Shown here piece by piece: positions 1 to 8,069 of a DNA stretch of 64,000 bases. The stretch lies in contig DASZOV010000004.1 of the NCBI GenBank assembly GCA_035550595.1, positions 1 through 64,000 on the forward strand, given 5' to 3'. The stretch's first letter is position 1, and each line of letters begins with the position of its first letter. Origin of the DNA: CALFMR01 sp035550595. GTDB taxonomy: Bacteria > Acidobacteriota > Vicinamibacteria > Vicinamibacterales > SCN-69-37. The notes under the pieces are model-generated. The model saw only the letters and a program-made list of their open reading frames with translations, had not been told where the DNA came from and ran no database searches. The translations under genes and the position numbers were made by a program.

Positions 1-398
1 GTCGACTTGCGCATCGTCAGGCCGTACTGGCTGACCGCGGTCGGCAGGTTCGGCTGCGCCTGCGCCATGCGGTTCTGGACGTTCACCTGATCGACGTTCG
101 GATCGGTCTCGACGTCGAACGTGACGGTGAGCGTCATCGTGCCGTCGTTCGAGTTGTTCGACTGCATGTAGAGCATGTCGTCGACGCCGTTCATCTGCTG
201 TTCGAGCGGCGTGGCGACCGACTGCTCAATCGTGAGGGCATCGGCGCCCGTGTAGGTGCCGGTGACGAAGATCTGCGGCGGCACGATCTCCGGGAATTGC
301 GCGATGGGCAGGCCTTCGAGCGCGATGATGCCGCCGAGGACCGTGACGATCGCGATGACGATGGCGACGATGGGTCGCCCGATGAAGAAGCGCGACAC
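1..398 (-). CDS. RND efflux transporter permease, N-terminal part (truncated by window edge)
   Basis: This is the first ~132 residues of an AcrB/MexB-type inner-membrane pump of the HAE1 family, which exports hydrophobic compounds using the proton gradient. After a GTG start (VSRFFIGRP) come the first transmembrane helix, rich in V, I, A and G, then the start of the periplasmic porter domain with the family patterns QFPEIVPPQI, Y-x-GA, NGVDDMLYMQS and VQNRMAQAQPNLP. The remaining ~900 residues lie outside the window. The GTG at 398 is chosen because it gives the canonical S-R-F-F-I-x-R-P opening and begins 4 bases after the stop of the adaptor gene, so the two are surely one transcript. The substrate cannot be told. 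Confidence 0.93.
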   Translation of the reverse strand, partial: MSRFFIGRPIVAIVIAIVTVLGGIIALEGLPIAQFPEIVPPQIFVTGTYTGADALTIEQSVATPLEQQMNGVDDMLYMQSNNSNDGTMTLTVTFDVETDPNVDQVNVQNRMAQAQPNLPTAVSQYGLTMRKS

Positions 399-402
399 GA
401 GG

Positions 403-1575
403 TCAGCGCTCCGCGACGGACGGCGCGTAGGGCGCCGTCGTGACCGCCGTCCCGTCGGGCACGTCCGGCCCTTCGACGACGACCGTTTCACCGGCCGACA
501 GGCCGCTCGGCACGATCCAGCGGCTGCCGACGCGGTCGCCGACGGTGACCGCGCGGCGCTGCACCTTGTGATCCGATCCGACGACGCGCACGCGATAGAG
601 GCCCTGCAGCTCGGTGACGGCGCGCTGCGGCACGAGGAGCGCGCCCGTGATGACGCGCGTCGCGGCACGGACGCGCGCGAACTGGCCGGGACGCAGCGTG
701 TCGTCCGGGTTCGGGAACTCGGCGCTCACGCGGATCGTGCTCGTGCTCGCATCGATGCTGCGGTCAGCGGCGAGGAAACGGCCGCGCCGCGGGTAGACGC
801 TGCCGTCCACGAGAATGAGCGTCAGCCCGTCGTCGTTGTTCCAGAGCCGGCCCGGCGTACCGCGGTTGAGGCGGCTCGCGAGCGGCAGGTATTCACGTTC
901 GCTCAGCGGGAAATACGCCTTGATCGGGTTGACCTGCGAGACCGTCGTCAACACCGTCGTCGGGCCGACGAGGTCGCCGATCTGCGCCGACGCGATGGCC
1001 GCGACGCCGTCGATGAGCGAGGTGACCTTCGTGAAGGACACGTTCAGCGCCGCGGCGTCGACCGCCGCCTGCGCCGATTGCACGGTCGCGGCCGCGGCCG
1101 CGCGGGCCTCGCGGTCGTCGTCGAGCTGACTCTGCGCGATCGCGTGCTGTTCGGCGAGCGGCGTGTCGCGCGCGACGTCGCGGTCGGCCTTGCTGAGCTG
1201 CGCCTGCGATTCGGCCAGCTTCGCCTTCGCCTGCGCGAGCACGGCGTCGAACGGCCGTGGATCGATCTCGAAGAGCACGTCGCCCTTCTTCACGCGCGCG
1301 CCTTCGCGATACAGACGCTTGACGAGATAGCCGGTCACCTGCGGCCGGACTTCCGCGTTGACGTAGCCGTCGAGCGTGGCGAGCCAGTCGGTCGTGAGCG
1401 TGACCGACTCCGGCTGCACCTGCACGACCGTCATGGCCGGCGGATGGCTCGGCGCGGCGGCGTGGCCGGGCGATCCGCGCTGGCACCCGGCAGTCAGCGC
1501 GAGTCCGGCAGCGGCAGTGAGGAGAGCGAGACGATGGATGACGCCATGGATGCCAGGGGGAACGACGACGGTCAT
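403..1575 (-). CDS. RND efflux periplasmic adaptor (membrane fusion protein), lipoprotein
   Basis: This 390-residue adaptor (AcrA/MexA family) links the inner-membrane RND pump to an outer-membrane channel. A lipoprotein signal ends in the lipobox LTAGC, with the lipidated Cys at about 31. Next come the first half of the biotinyl-lipoyl-like domain (VRPQVTGYLVKRLYREGARVKKGDVLFEID), an Ala/Gln-rich helical hairpin at about 100-165, the second lipoyl half, a beta-barrel (LRPGQFARVR) and the membrane-proximal domain. The ATG at 1575 overlaps the stop of the upstream tetR gene (ATGA), implying translational coupling. No outer-membrane TolC-like gene is visible in the window; it may lie further left. 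Confidence 0.94.
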   Translation of the reverse strand: MTVVVPPGIHGVIHRLALLTAAAGLALTAGCQRGSPGHAAAPSHPPAMTVVQVQPESVTLTTDWLATLDGYVNAEVRPQVTGYLVKRLYREGARVKKGDVLFEIDPRPFDAVLAQAKAKLAESQAQLSKADRDVARDTPLAEQHAIAQSQLDDDREARAAAAATVQSAQAAVDAAALNVSFTKVTSLIDGVAAIASAQIGDLVGPTTVLTTVSQVNPIKAYFPLSEREYLPLASRLNRGTPGRLWNNDDGLTLILVDGSVYPRRGRFLAADRSIDASTSTIRVSAEFPNPDDTLRPGQFARVRAATRVITGALLVPQRAVTELQGLYRVRVVGSDHKVQRRAVTVGDRVGSRWIVPSGLSAGETVVVEGPDVPDGTAVTTAPYAPSVAER

Positions 1576-2252
1576 GAAACGGTGTCCGATCGAGCCCGAT
1601 GCGTGCGGGAAAGACGAGGTTGGCGGCTGGCCGATGATGACGATGTTGATGCCGCCGGCGCCGCGCCCGCGGCAGCCAGCGTGAAATCGATGACGCGCGC
1701 GAGCCACGCGCTGTCGAGCGGCCCGGAACCCTGACGGATGCGCGTGACCACCGCGCCCGTCAGCACGTCGAGGAGCAGTTCCAGATCCGCCTCGGCCGGC
1801 ACCTCGCCGCGGGTGACACCCCGCTCGAGGATGGCACGCCGCGTCGTGCGGTAGCGCTCGCGCACGCTGCGCAAGAGCCGGTCCACGATCGGATCCGCGC
1901 GTTCGGTCGTGAGCACGAGCAGCAGCCCGCGGCCGCGCGCGGTGGCCCAGCCGCGCATGGCGGCCTTGAAGCTGGCGATGAGATCGGAGCGCACGTGCCC
2001 GGTGTCGGGTACGTCGGGCGATCGGCCGACGGTCTTGAGCGCCGCGCAGACGAGGCCGGATTTCTCCGGCCAGCGGCGATAGATCGTCGTCTTGTTCACG
2101 CCCGACCGGGCGGCGACGTCGTCGACCCGCAGGCGCGCGTAGCCCACGCGGCCGAGCTCGGCGAGCGTCGCGCGCAGGACGGCGTCGACCACGCGCGCAC
2201 TGCGGCCCCCGGGACGCGGGTGCACGGTCGAGCGGCGAGCGGCGGTGGGCAT
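1572..2252 (-). CDS. TetR/AcrR-family repressor, first gene of the efflux operon
   Basis: This 226-residue TetR-type regulator has an N-terminal helix-turn-helix at about residues 20-65 (VDDVAARSGVNKTTIYRRWPEKSGL). The C-terminal part resembles the TetR_C ligand-binding domains of AcrR-like proteins. The Ser-rich tail after residue 200 is probably disordered. It is the first gene of a tetR-adaptor-pump transcript, overlapping the adaptor start by 4 bases, and a long palindrome lies 48 bases upstream. It most likely represses its own operon and is released by a pump substrate. Family assignment is firm; the ligand is unknown. Confidence 0.92.
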   Translation of the reverse strand: MPTAARRSTVHPRPGGRSARVVDAVLRATLAELGRVGYARLRVDDVAARSGVNKTTIYRRWPEKSGLVCAALKTVGRSPDVPDTGHVRSDLIASFKAAMRGWATARGRGLLLVLTTERADPIVDRLLRSVRERYRTTRRAILERGVTRGEVPAEADLELLLDVLTGAVVTRIRQGSGPLDSAWLARVIDFTLAAAGAAPAASTSSSSASRQPRLSRTHRARSDTVS

Positions 2253-2299
2253 GCGAGCGGCGAACGGGCGGGCCGAGTCCCCACTCTATCGCAACTGTC

Positions 2300-2328
2300 G
2301 TCAAAAGCAACTTGGAGTTGCCTTTGAC
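2300..2328. promoter_or_regulatory. Palindromic operator upstream of the tetR-efflux operon
   Basis: Two 13-base arms, GTCAAAAGCAACT and AGTTGCCTTTGAC, flank a TGG centre and are reverse complements except at one position. The element lies just upstream of the tetR start and downstream of the SDR stop, where an autoregulated TetR-family repressor would bind. A TTGACG -35-like box on the minus strand lies within its promoter-proximal arm. Binding by the adjacent repressor is inference. Confidence 0.7.
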
Positions 2329-2356
2329 GCGTCCGCCTCCCTGGCGCGGCGGCCGG

Positions 2357-3124
2357 TCAGCGCATCAACTGGCCGCCGTTCACCTCGACTGTCTCGCCGA
2401 CGATGTAGCTGGCCGCCGGCGAGGCGAGGAACGCGATGACGCGCGCGCACTCGATCGACGTGCCCAGCCGGCCGAGCGGGATCTGCGCGATGAAGGTCTT
2501 GATCATCGCCGGCGTCGAGAACACCTCGTGGAACGGCGTGTCGATGACGCCCGGCGCGATGCCGTTGACGCGCACGCCATGCGGCGCCAGCTCCTTCGCC
2601 ATTGACTTCGTGTACGCCGTGAGCGCGGCCTTGGCCGACGCGTACGCGCCGGCCCCCGGGCCGCCGCCCGTGTGACCGGCGATTGACACGACGTTGACGA
2701 TGGCGCCCGCCTTCTTCGCGATCATCGACGGTGCCACGGCCTTGGCGGTGAGCACCGCGCTGTTCAGATTCAGCGTGAAGATCTCGTGGAGCTTCGCCTC
2801 GGTCGCCTCGGCCAGCGGGAATCGTTCGACGAGCGATCCGGCGTTGTTGACCAGGATGTCGATGGCGCCGAGCGCGGATGTCGTCTCACGGACCAGGCGG
2901 TCGATCTCGACCGGAGCGCGCACGTCCGCTTCGATCGCGATGACCGTACCGCCGGCTTTCGCGATGCGATCGCGCGTGGCCTCGGCGCCCTTCTTGTTCC
3001 GGTGGTAGCCAATCGCCACCGGTGCGCCGAGCGACGCGAACAGTTCCGCCGTGGCTGCGCCGATGCCCGACGACGCGCCCGTGATGAGCGCGACCTTGCC
3101 GCTGAGATCGAGTGAGTCCGCCAT
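2357..3124 (-). CDS. SDR-family NAD(P)-dependent oxidoreductase
   Basis: This 255-residue classical short-chain dehydrogenase/reductase has the cofactor motif TGASSGIG at 15-22, the NNAG motif near 93, catalytic Ser147, Tyr161 and Lys165 (YASAK), and the C-terminal VxGxTVEVNGG signature. Such enzymes reversibly oxidise or reduce alcohol/carbonyl groups in the cytosol. The ATG at 3124 was chosen because it gives the usual short lead-in (MADSLDLSGKVALITG); upstream in-frame sequence is Arg-rich and looks non-coding. It stands alone, divergent from the hydrolase at 3258. The substrate cannot be inferred. Confidence 0.92.
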   Translation of the reverse strand: MADSLDLSGKVALITGASSGIGAATAELFASLGAPVAIGYHRNKKGAEATRDRIAKAGGTVIAIEADVRAPVEIDRLVRETTSALGAIDILVNNAGSLVERFPLAEATEAKLHEIFTLNLNSAVLTAKAVAPSMIAKKAGAIVNVVSIAGHTGGGPGAGAYASAKAALTAYTKSMAKELAPHGVRVNGIAPGVIDTPFHEVFSTPAMIKTFIAQIPLGRLGTSIECARVIAFLASPAASYIVGETVEVNGGQLMR

Positions 3125-3257
3125 CTGTCTCCTTGTTCGTCCGTCCGTGGCGCGCGGGTGCCGCGCCCCGCCTATCTTGCCACGCACGCCGCGTTCACGC
3201 GCCGCGTTGACGCCGCGCACGGCCGTGGTGCCGGAGGGCATGGCACGATAACAGACG

Positions 3258-4220
3258 ATGCCGCTCGCTTCACTGCGTGACGCGCCGGGCCGCCTCTTCG
3301 ACGCCGGCGGCGTTCGTCTCTATCTGCATGCCGTGGGATCGGGCGGGCCGGTCGTCGTCCTCGACGCGGCACTCGGTGCGACGTCGTTGAGCTGGCTGCT
3401 CGTGCAGGACGCGGTCGCGCGCTTCGCGCGCACGTGTTCGTACGATCGTGCCGGCCTCGGCTGGAGCGCGCGTGGCCCGCTGCCGCGCACGGCGGGGCGC
3501 ATCGCCGAAGAACTGCGCGTGTTGCTCGAACGAGCCGGTGAGCCGCCGCCCTATCTGCTCGTCGGTCATTCGTTTGGCGGCCTCGTCATGCGCGTGTTCG
3601 CGGGACGGTGGCCTGAGCTCACGGCCGGGCTCGTGCTCGTCGATCCCGCGCAGCCGGAGGACTGGGTCCATCCCGCGCCGAAGGAACAGATGGCGATCGA
3701 TCAGGGCGTCCGGCTGTGCCGGCGTGGATATGTCGCGGCGCGCTTCGGCATTGCGCGGCTCGTCGCGACGCTCGTGGGCATCGGCGCGCTCACGCCGGCG
3801 TGGCGGCTCGTGCGTCTCGTCTCGCGCGGTGCCGTCACGCGGCGCGACGGATTGTGGGCACCGATGCTCAAGCTGCCGCCCGGCACGCGCGGTCCGCTGC
3901 GGCGGTTCTGGTCGCAGGCGAAGTTCTACGAGGCGCTCGGCAGCCAGATCGCGCACATCTCGACAAGTGCCGCCGAGACATTGGACGCCGCGCGAGGCGG
4001 CTACGGCGACCTGCCGCTCGTGACAATCTCGTCGACCGATCCCGGCGGGTACCGGCTGCGCCAGCAGGATGCGATCGCACGCCTCTCGACGCGCGGCCGC
4101 CACATCGTCGCGTCGAACAGCGGACACTGGATTCCACTCGACCAACCCGATCTCGTCGTCGACGTCATCCGCGCGATGGAAATAGAGATCAGGGGTCAGG
4201 ACAGAACTAAAAAAAGATGA
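3258..4220 (+). CDS. alpha/beta hydrolase with a repeat-derived C-terminus
   Basis: This 320-residue alpha/beta-hydrolase fold enzyme has its nucleophile elbow GHSFGG at about 103-108 (Ser105), an oxyanion segment near 35-40, and a likely catalytic His in SNSGHWIPLDQPDLV near the end. The length suits serine hydrolases of the esterase/epoxide hydrolase type; the substrate is unknown. A cap region lies between the elbow and the C-terminal strands. The last ~10 residues (GQDRTKKR and its neighbours) are encoded by a dispersed repeat, which also supplies the stop codon, so the gene's original end was probably replaced when the repeat landed. The start follows a GATAAC box only 5 bases away, hinting at a leaderless message. 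Confidence 0.88.
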   Translation: MPLASLRDAPGRLFDAGGVRLYLHAVGSGGPVVVLDAALGATSLSWLLVQDAVARFARTCSYDRAGLGWSARGPLPRTAGRIAEELRVLLERAGEPPPYLLVGHSFGGLVMRVFAGRWPELTAGLVLVDPAQPEDWVHPAPKEQMAIDQGVRLCRRGYVAARFGIARLVATLVGIGALTPAWRLVRLVSRGAVTRRDGLWAPMLKLPPGTRGPLRRFWSQAKFYEALGSQIAHISTSAAETLDAARGGYGDLPLVTISSTDPGGYRLRQQDAIARLSTRGRHIVASNSGHWIPLDQPDLVVDVIRAMEIEIRGQDRTKKR

Positions 4221-4347
4221 CACCGCGAGCCCCCGAGCGAAGCGAGGGTGGCGAAGCGCCAATAGAAGTCCGCGAAGCCCGCGACGGAGGAGCGGCGCTG
4301 AGCGGGCGAGCGGGGGTGGGGCCCCGCGAGCAGTTGAAGAAAAGATG
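4185..4347 (+). repeat. Dispersed repeat, family C, copy 1
   Basis: A ~160-base element begins near GGGGTCAGGACAGAACT and runs through AAAAAGATGACACCGCGAG to the end near GAAAAGATG. A second copy in inverted orientation lies at 28641-28820 and a shorter one at 58285-58375. Copies 1 and 2 match at most positions by eye. It overlaps the 3' end of the upstream hydrolase gene and fills the gap to the MFS gene. It carries GC-rich arms that can pair internally. Confidence 0.8.
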
Positions 4348-4393
4348 TCTCCCGGCGATCAACAGACCGGAATTTCGGTAGTATGCCGGCGTC

Positions 4394-5659
4394 GTGACGC
4401 CGCCCGCTGCTTCCACACGCCCGACGCCATCGCCGCGATTGCGCGCGCGGTGGGTGATGATCGCGCTCGCGTTCTTCGCCACGCTCGTCAACTACCTCGA
4501 CCGGCAGACGCTGTCGGTGGTCGCGCCGGCCATCCGGGCCGAGTTCCACATGAGCAACGAGGCCTACGGCTACGTGCTGGCCGCGTTCCTCCTGGCCTAT
4601 GCGGTGTCGAACGGCGTGAGCGGCCCGATCATCGATCGGCTCGGCACGAAGCTCGGTTACGCGCTCTCGATGGCATGGTGGTCGACGGCGGCGCTGCTGC
4701 ACGCGTTCGCGATGGGGCCGTGGTCGCTCGCTTCGTATCGGTTCCTGCTCGGCATCGGCGAGGCGGGCAACTGGCCGGCGGGCGTGAAGGTGGCGACCGA
4801 GTGGTTTCCGGCGGAGGAGCGTGCGCTCGCCGCCGGCATTTTCAACAGCGGCGCAGCAATCGGCGCCATTGCCGCGCCGCCGCTCGTTGCCTGGCTCGTC
4901 ATCCGTCACGGTTGGCAGGCAGCGTTCTTCCTCGTTGGCCTGACCGGCTACGCGTGGCTCCTCGTCTGGTGGCGCGTCTATCGCACGCCGCCCGGCCTCG
5001 AAGCCGCAGTGTCGGCTCCGCCCGCGCCGGCGTGGCGACTGTTCCGCACGCGGTTCGTCAGCGTGTTCACGCTCGCCAAGGTGTTCGTCGATCCGGTCTG
5101 GTACTTCTACATCTTCTGGTTCCCGCAGTACCTCAGCAGCGTCTATCACTTCGATCTGGCGTCGATCGGCATGACGGCGTGGATCCCGTTCGTCACCGCC
5201 GATGCGGGCAACATCATCGGCGGTTGGATCACGGGCCGGCTCGTCGCTGGCGGCATGCGGTCCGAGGTCGCGCGCAAGGGCATGGTGGCGGCGAGCTGCG
5301 TGCTGATGATGTCGGCGATTCCGGTGATCTTGACGACGAACGTGTGGGTGTCGATCGCGTTCATCTCGATCGCGACGTTCGGCTACACGAGCTACAACGC
5401 CAACGCGCTCGCGTTTCCCGCCGACGTCGTGCCGAAGAACATGGTCGCGTCGGTGTGGGGCCTGGCGAGCATGGGCAGCGGCTTCGGCGGGATGCTGTTC
5501 AGTTGGCTGAGCGGGCTGTTGATCGATCGCTACGGCTACACGCCGGTTTTCATCGGCTACGGCATCATCCCGTTCATCGTGCTGCTGCTGATCGTGTTCG
5601 GCATCGGCCCGCTGCGCCCGCTTCGGGGTTTCGAGAGCGCCATGGCTGCGGAGCAGTAG
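4394..5659 (+). CDS. MFS transporter, anion:cation symporter-like (hexuronate/organic acid type)
   Basis: This 421-residue major facilitator protein has about 12 transmembrane segments. The first helix contains NYLDRQTLSVVAPAI and the loop after helix 2 carries GPIIDRLGTKLGY. Helix 4 contains RFLLGIGEAGNWPAGVKVATEWFP. These patterns are typical of the anion:cation symporter family (ExuT/GudP/TsgA-like), which imports sugar acids with protons or sodium. The exact substrate is not readable. A GTG start at 4394 is used; the upstream stretch is repeat DNA. No catabolic gene for a sugar acid is adjacent. Confidence 0.9.
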   Translation: MTPPAASTRPTPSPRLRARWVMIALAFFATLVNYLDRQTLSVVAPAIRAEFHMSNEAYGYVLAAFLLAYAVSNGVSGPIIDRLGTKLGYALSMAWWSTAALLHAFAMGPWSLASYRFLLGIGEAGNWPAGVKVATEWFPAEERALAAGIFNSGAAIGAIAAPPLVAWLVIRHGWQAAFFLVGLTGYAWLLVWWRVYRTPPGLEAAVSAPPAPAWRLFRTRFVSVFTLAKVFVDPVWYFYIFWFPQYLSSVYHFDLASIGMTAWIPFVTADAGNIIGGWITGRLVAGGMRSEVARKGMVAASCVLMMSAIPVILTTNVWVSIAFISIATFGYTSYNANALAFPADVVPKNMVASVWGLASMGSGFGGMLFSWLSGLLIDRYGYTPVFIGYGIIPFIVLLLIVFGIGPLRPLRGFESAMAAEQ

Positions 5660-5676
5660 CGCCTGGCGGCTGGTTC

Positions 5677-5698
5677 GCGCGGCCACGGGGGGCCGCGC
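5677..5698. terminator. GC-rich hairpin between convergent genes
   Basis: Arms GCGCGGCC and GGCCGCGC (8 perfect pairs) enclose a 6-base loop, just after the MFS stop and before the convergent DUF5715 gene. The perfect 12-base palindrome GGGGCGCGCCCC follows at 5710-5721. There is only a short T run, so this is a candidate bidirectional terminator and not a textbook one. The surrounding 5660-5814 sequence resembles the GGGGCGGGCCCCCGTG-type dispersed repeat (family A). Confidence 0.45.
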
Positions 5699-5814
5699 TT
5701 ACAGGTGTAGGGGCGCGCCCCCGTGCGCGCCCGCGACATGCGGCCCCCGTGCCCGCCGAAACCGCGCAGCAACAGCGGCCCCCCGTGCCCGGCCGCGACT
5801 CACCCGCGTGTGCG

Positions 5815-6651
5815 TCAGGACGACTGCGATGTCCGTCTCGGGATGACGATCACCTGGCCGGGGTGGATCGTCGACGAGCGCAGATCGTTCGCGCGGCGTA
5901 GCGCTGCGGCCGACGTGTCGTACTCGTGCGCGATGCTCCAGAGCGTGTCGCCGCGACGCACGGTGTGCGACCGGCTGTCGGCCGCGTCGGCCAGCACGTG
6001 CGCGGTCGGCCGCTTGGTCGTGGCCGCCACGTAGTTGACGTAGGACTCGGGAAAGATCGCGACGTGGAAGTGCGGTGGATAGTGCTCGAGCGTGGCTTCG
6101 AGCGTGTGCTGCCGTTCGAGGTACAGCAGCGTCGAGGCCAGCCACGCGCGGCACGAGCCGTCGGCCGGCCGCCGCAGATCGATGGCCATGCCGGTCGGAT
6201 GGACCGATCGCGGCGACGCGTTGGCTGGCTGGAACGCCGTCGGGCGCGTGAGGCTCGTCACGACGAGCGGTTCACCGCACGTCGCGCGATACTGCCGCGA
6301 CAGCCGTTCGATGAACAGCCGCACTTCCGGCCGCGCGACGGGAAACGAGACGTCGTGCAGTTGGTAGTTGGCGTTGCCTTTGATCGGCACGAGCAGGCCG
6401 GCGTCGACGAAACGGCCGAGCTGATTGCGGCTGTGGAGATAGGTGAAGTCGTTCATCCGCGCGTGACGATTCTGCTGATCGAGCGAGGCCGGGCTGCCGC
6501 GCAGGCTCTGCGCGGCCACGTCATGGCCGATGGTCAGCGCGCCCAGGGCAGCCAGCGCGGTCACGACGAGGCCCGGCCGGCAGATGCGCCGGCGGCCACG
6601 AGACGATGAGAGAGAGATGGACGATCGGATGGTGGAGGTGTCGAACAGCAT
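5815..6651 (-). CDS. DUF5715-type predicted LAS-fold metallopeptidase with LysM domain
   Basis: This 278-residue exported protein has an N-terminal signal or anchor helix at about 24-48. The central domain carries a LAS/M15-type zinc signature: H151-x6-D158 in SVHPTGMAIDL and H194-x-H196 in PPHFHVAIF, as in VanY/MepA-like peptidases that cut peptidoglycan peptides. A LysM domain follows at about 229-271 (HTVRRGDTLWSIA to HPGQVIVIP) and binds glycan. The likely role is cell-wall remodelling in the periplasm. An in-frame start further in (MNDFTY) is less likely because it would remove the signal. It stands alone. Confidence 0.82.
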   Translation of the reverse strand: MLFDTSTIRSSISLSSSRGRRRICRPGLVVTALAALGALTIGHDVAAQSLRGSPASLDQQNRHARMNDFTYLHSRNQLGRFVDAGLLVPIKGNANYQLHDVSFPVARPEVRLFIERLSRQYRATCGEPLVVTSLTRPTAFQPANASPRSVHPTGMAIDLRRPADGSCRAWLASTLLYLERQHTLEATLEHYPPHFHVAIFPESYVNYVAATTKRPTAHVLADAADSRSHTVRRGDTLWSIAHEYDTSAAALRRANDLRSSTIHPGQVIVIPRRTSQSS

Positions 6652-6756
6652 GACTTTCCGTGCGTTGAGAGCAGGTGCCCACCGACGCTATCGGGTGTTG
6701 ACGGCCTTTTCATGAGGCCCGCGAACGATTTTTTTGAGGCGTGTGCGAGTGGGGAG

Positions 6757-6833
6757 TGGCGCGCCCGGCTGGACTCGAACCAGCTACCCCCGACTTAGAA
6801 GGTCGGTGCTCTATCCAGATGAGCTACGGGCGC
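6757..6833 (-). tRNA. tRNA-Arg (anticodon TCT)
   Basis: The minus strand folds as a full cloverleaf. The acceptor stem GCGCCCG pairs with CGGGCGC. There are a D-arm (GCTC/GAGC), an anticodon stem CCGAC/GTCGG with loop CTTCTAA giving anticodon TCT, and a T-arm CTGG-TTCGAGT-CCAG. CCA is encoded at 6757-6759. It reads AGA codons, which are rare in this high-GC genome. It lies divergently from argC. Confidence 0.95.
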
Positions 6834-6948
6834 GTCGGTCCGTATTGTACGTACGACCGAGCCGCCAGCGGCATCTCACCTCCGCTGGAGCCTCTCGTGG
6901 CCGCCGGGTCGGGACGCCGTGCTAACGTAAACGAATCGGAGGGAAACA

Positions 6949-7929
6949 GTGACGAGGCGGACGGCGTTCGTCGACGGGCAGGAAGGCACCACGGGGCTGC
7001 GCATTCGCGACGTGCTCGCGGGGCGGAGTGACATCGAGGTGATCCGCATCGACCCGGACAAGCGCAAGGATCCGGCCGAACGCGCGCGGTTGCTGAACGC
7101 GGCCGACGTCGCGTTCCTGTGTCTGCCCGACGCCGCGGCGCGCGAGGCGGCCGCGCTCGTCACGAATCCGGCGACCTGTCTCATCGACGCGAGCACCGCG
7201 CACCGGACGTCGCCCGACTGGGTGTTCGGCTTGCCCGAACTCGCGCCCGATCAGCGCGCGCGCATCCGCGCGTCGAAACGCATTGCGAATCCCGGCTGTC
7301 ACTCGACCGCGTTCATCCTCCTCGTGCGGCCGCTCGTCGACGCGGGCCTCCTGCCAGCGTCGTATCCGGTGACGGCGACGTCGATCACCGGCTACTCGGG
7401 TGGCGGGCGGAAGATGATCGAGCAGTACGAGCAGAGCGGCGATCCAGTGCTCACGGCGCCGCGTCCATACGCGCTGACGCTCGCGCACAAGCACCTGCCC
7501 GAGATGACGATGCACGCCGGCCTCGCCGTGCCGCCGGCGTTCCTGCCGGTCGTCAGCAATTTCTACAAGGGGCTGGCCGTGACCGTGCCGCTGCACCTGT
7601 CGGCGTTCGCGTCCGGCACGGCGCCGCGCGACGTGCACGCCGCGATCGAACGGCGCTATGCGGGCGAGCGCTTCGTACGCGTCCATCCGCTCGACGATCC
7701 CGACACGCTCGCGCGCGGCTTCGACGTGCAGGCGTCGAACGACACGAACTTCGTCGATCTTTTCGTCTTCGGCAGCGCGTCGCAGGTGCTCCTCATCGGC
7801 CGTCTCGACAACCTCGGCAAAGGCGCGAGCGGCGCGGCCGTGCAGGCCATGAACGTGCACTTCGGTCTGGACGAGGGACTGGGCCTCGAGACTCCGGATC
7901 CCGCCCTCGTACACGCGGGCGAGCGCTAG
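6949..7929 (+). CDS. argC: N-acetyl-gamma-glutamyl-phosphate reductase (type 2)
   Basis: This 326-residue enzyme catalyses the NADPH-dependent reduction of N-acetylglutamyl phosphate to the semialdehyde, the third step of arginine (ornithine) biosynthesis. The catalytic Cys117 is in RIANPGCHSTAF. The dinucleotide-binding start DGQEGTTGLRIRD and the ITGYSGGGRKMIE segment match the short type-2 ArgC family (about 310-330 residues, against ~345 for type 1). The GTG start at 6949 has a good GGAGGG ribosome site 5 bases ahead. No other arg gene is adjacent, so it is transcribed alone. Confidence 0.95.
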   Translation: MTRRTAFVDGQEGTTGLRIRDVLAGRSDIEVIRIDPDKRKDPAERARLLNAADVAFLCLPDAAAREAAALVTNPATCLIDASTAHRTSPDWVFGLPELAPDQRARIRASKRIANPGCHSTAFILLVRPLVDAGLLPASYPVTATSITGYSGGGRKMIEQYEQSGDPVLTAPRPYALTLAHKHLPEMTMHAGLAVPPAFLPVVSNFYKGLAVTVPLHLSAFASGTAPRDVHAAIERRYAGERFVRVHPLDDPDTLARGFDVQASNDTNFVDLFVFGSASQVLLIGRLDNLGKGASGAAVQAMNVHFGLDEGLGLETPDPALVHAGER

Positions 7930-8023
7930 GCCGTCAACTTCACAGCGCGCGCAGCACCGCGGTCCCACGCACGTGCCGCTCGGTCATGCCTGATGGTAGC
8001 CGTGATTCGTCGCAGGTGCCTCG

Positions 8024-8058
8024 TCACTTCTGGCTTCTGGCTTCGAACTTCTGACTTG
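8024..8058. repeat. Short CTTCTGGCTTCTGG / GAACTTC-type repeat (family B remnant)
   Basis: The gap between the convergent argC and pspC genes holds tandem CTTCTGGCTTCTGGCTTCGA followed by ACTTCTGACTTG, a degenerate relative of the GAACTTC repeats at 21308, 48999 and 62124. No coding potential was seen. Confidence 0.55.
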
Positions 8059-8069
8059 ATCCCAGCGCT

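Noticed and set aside
256..1734. 492-codon plus-strand frame over the RND adaptor
   Set aside because: It is the antisense shadow of the adaptor and TetR genes; the minus-strand proteins have clear family motifs.
6721..6760. T-run near the tRNA as a terminator or attachment site
   Set aside because: The T-run is on the plus strand and thus the wrong orientation for the tRNA; there is no integrase and no repeated tRNA 3' end, so no island is implied.
6757..7929. tRNA-Arg beside argC as an arginine control unit
   Set aside because: They are transcribed away from each other, with no T-box or ARG box seen; proximity is most likely coincidence.
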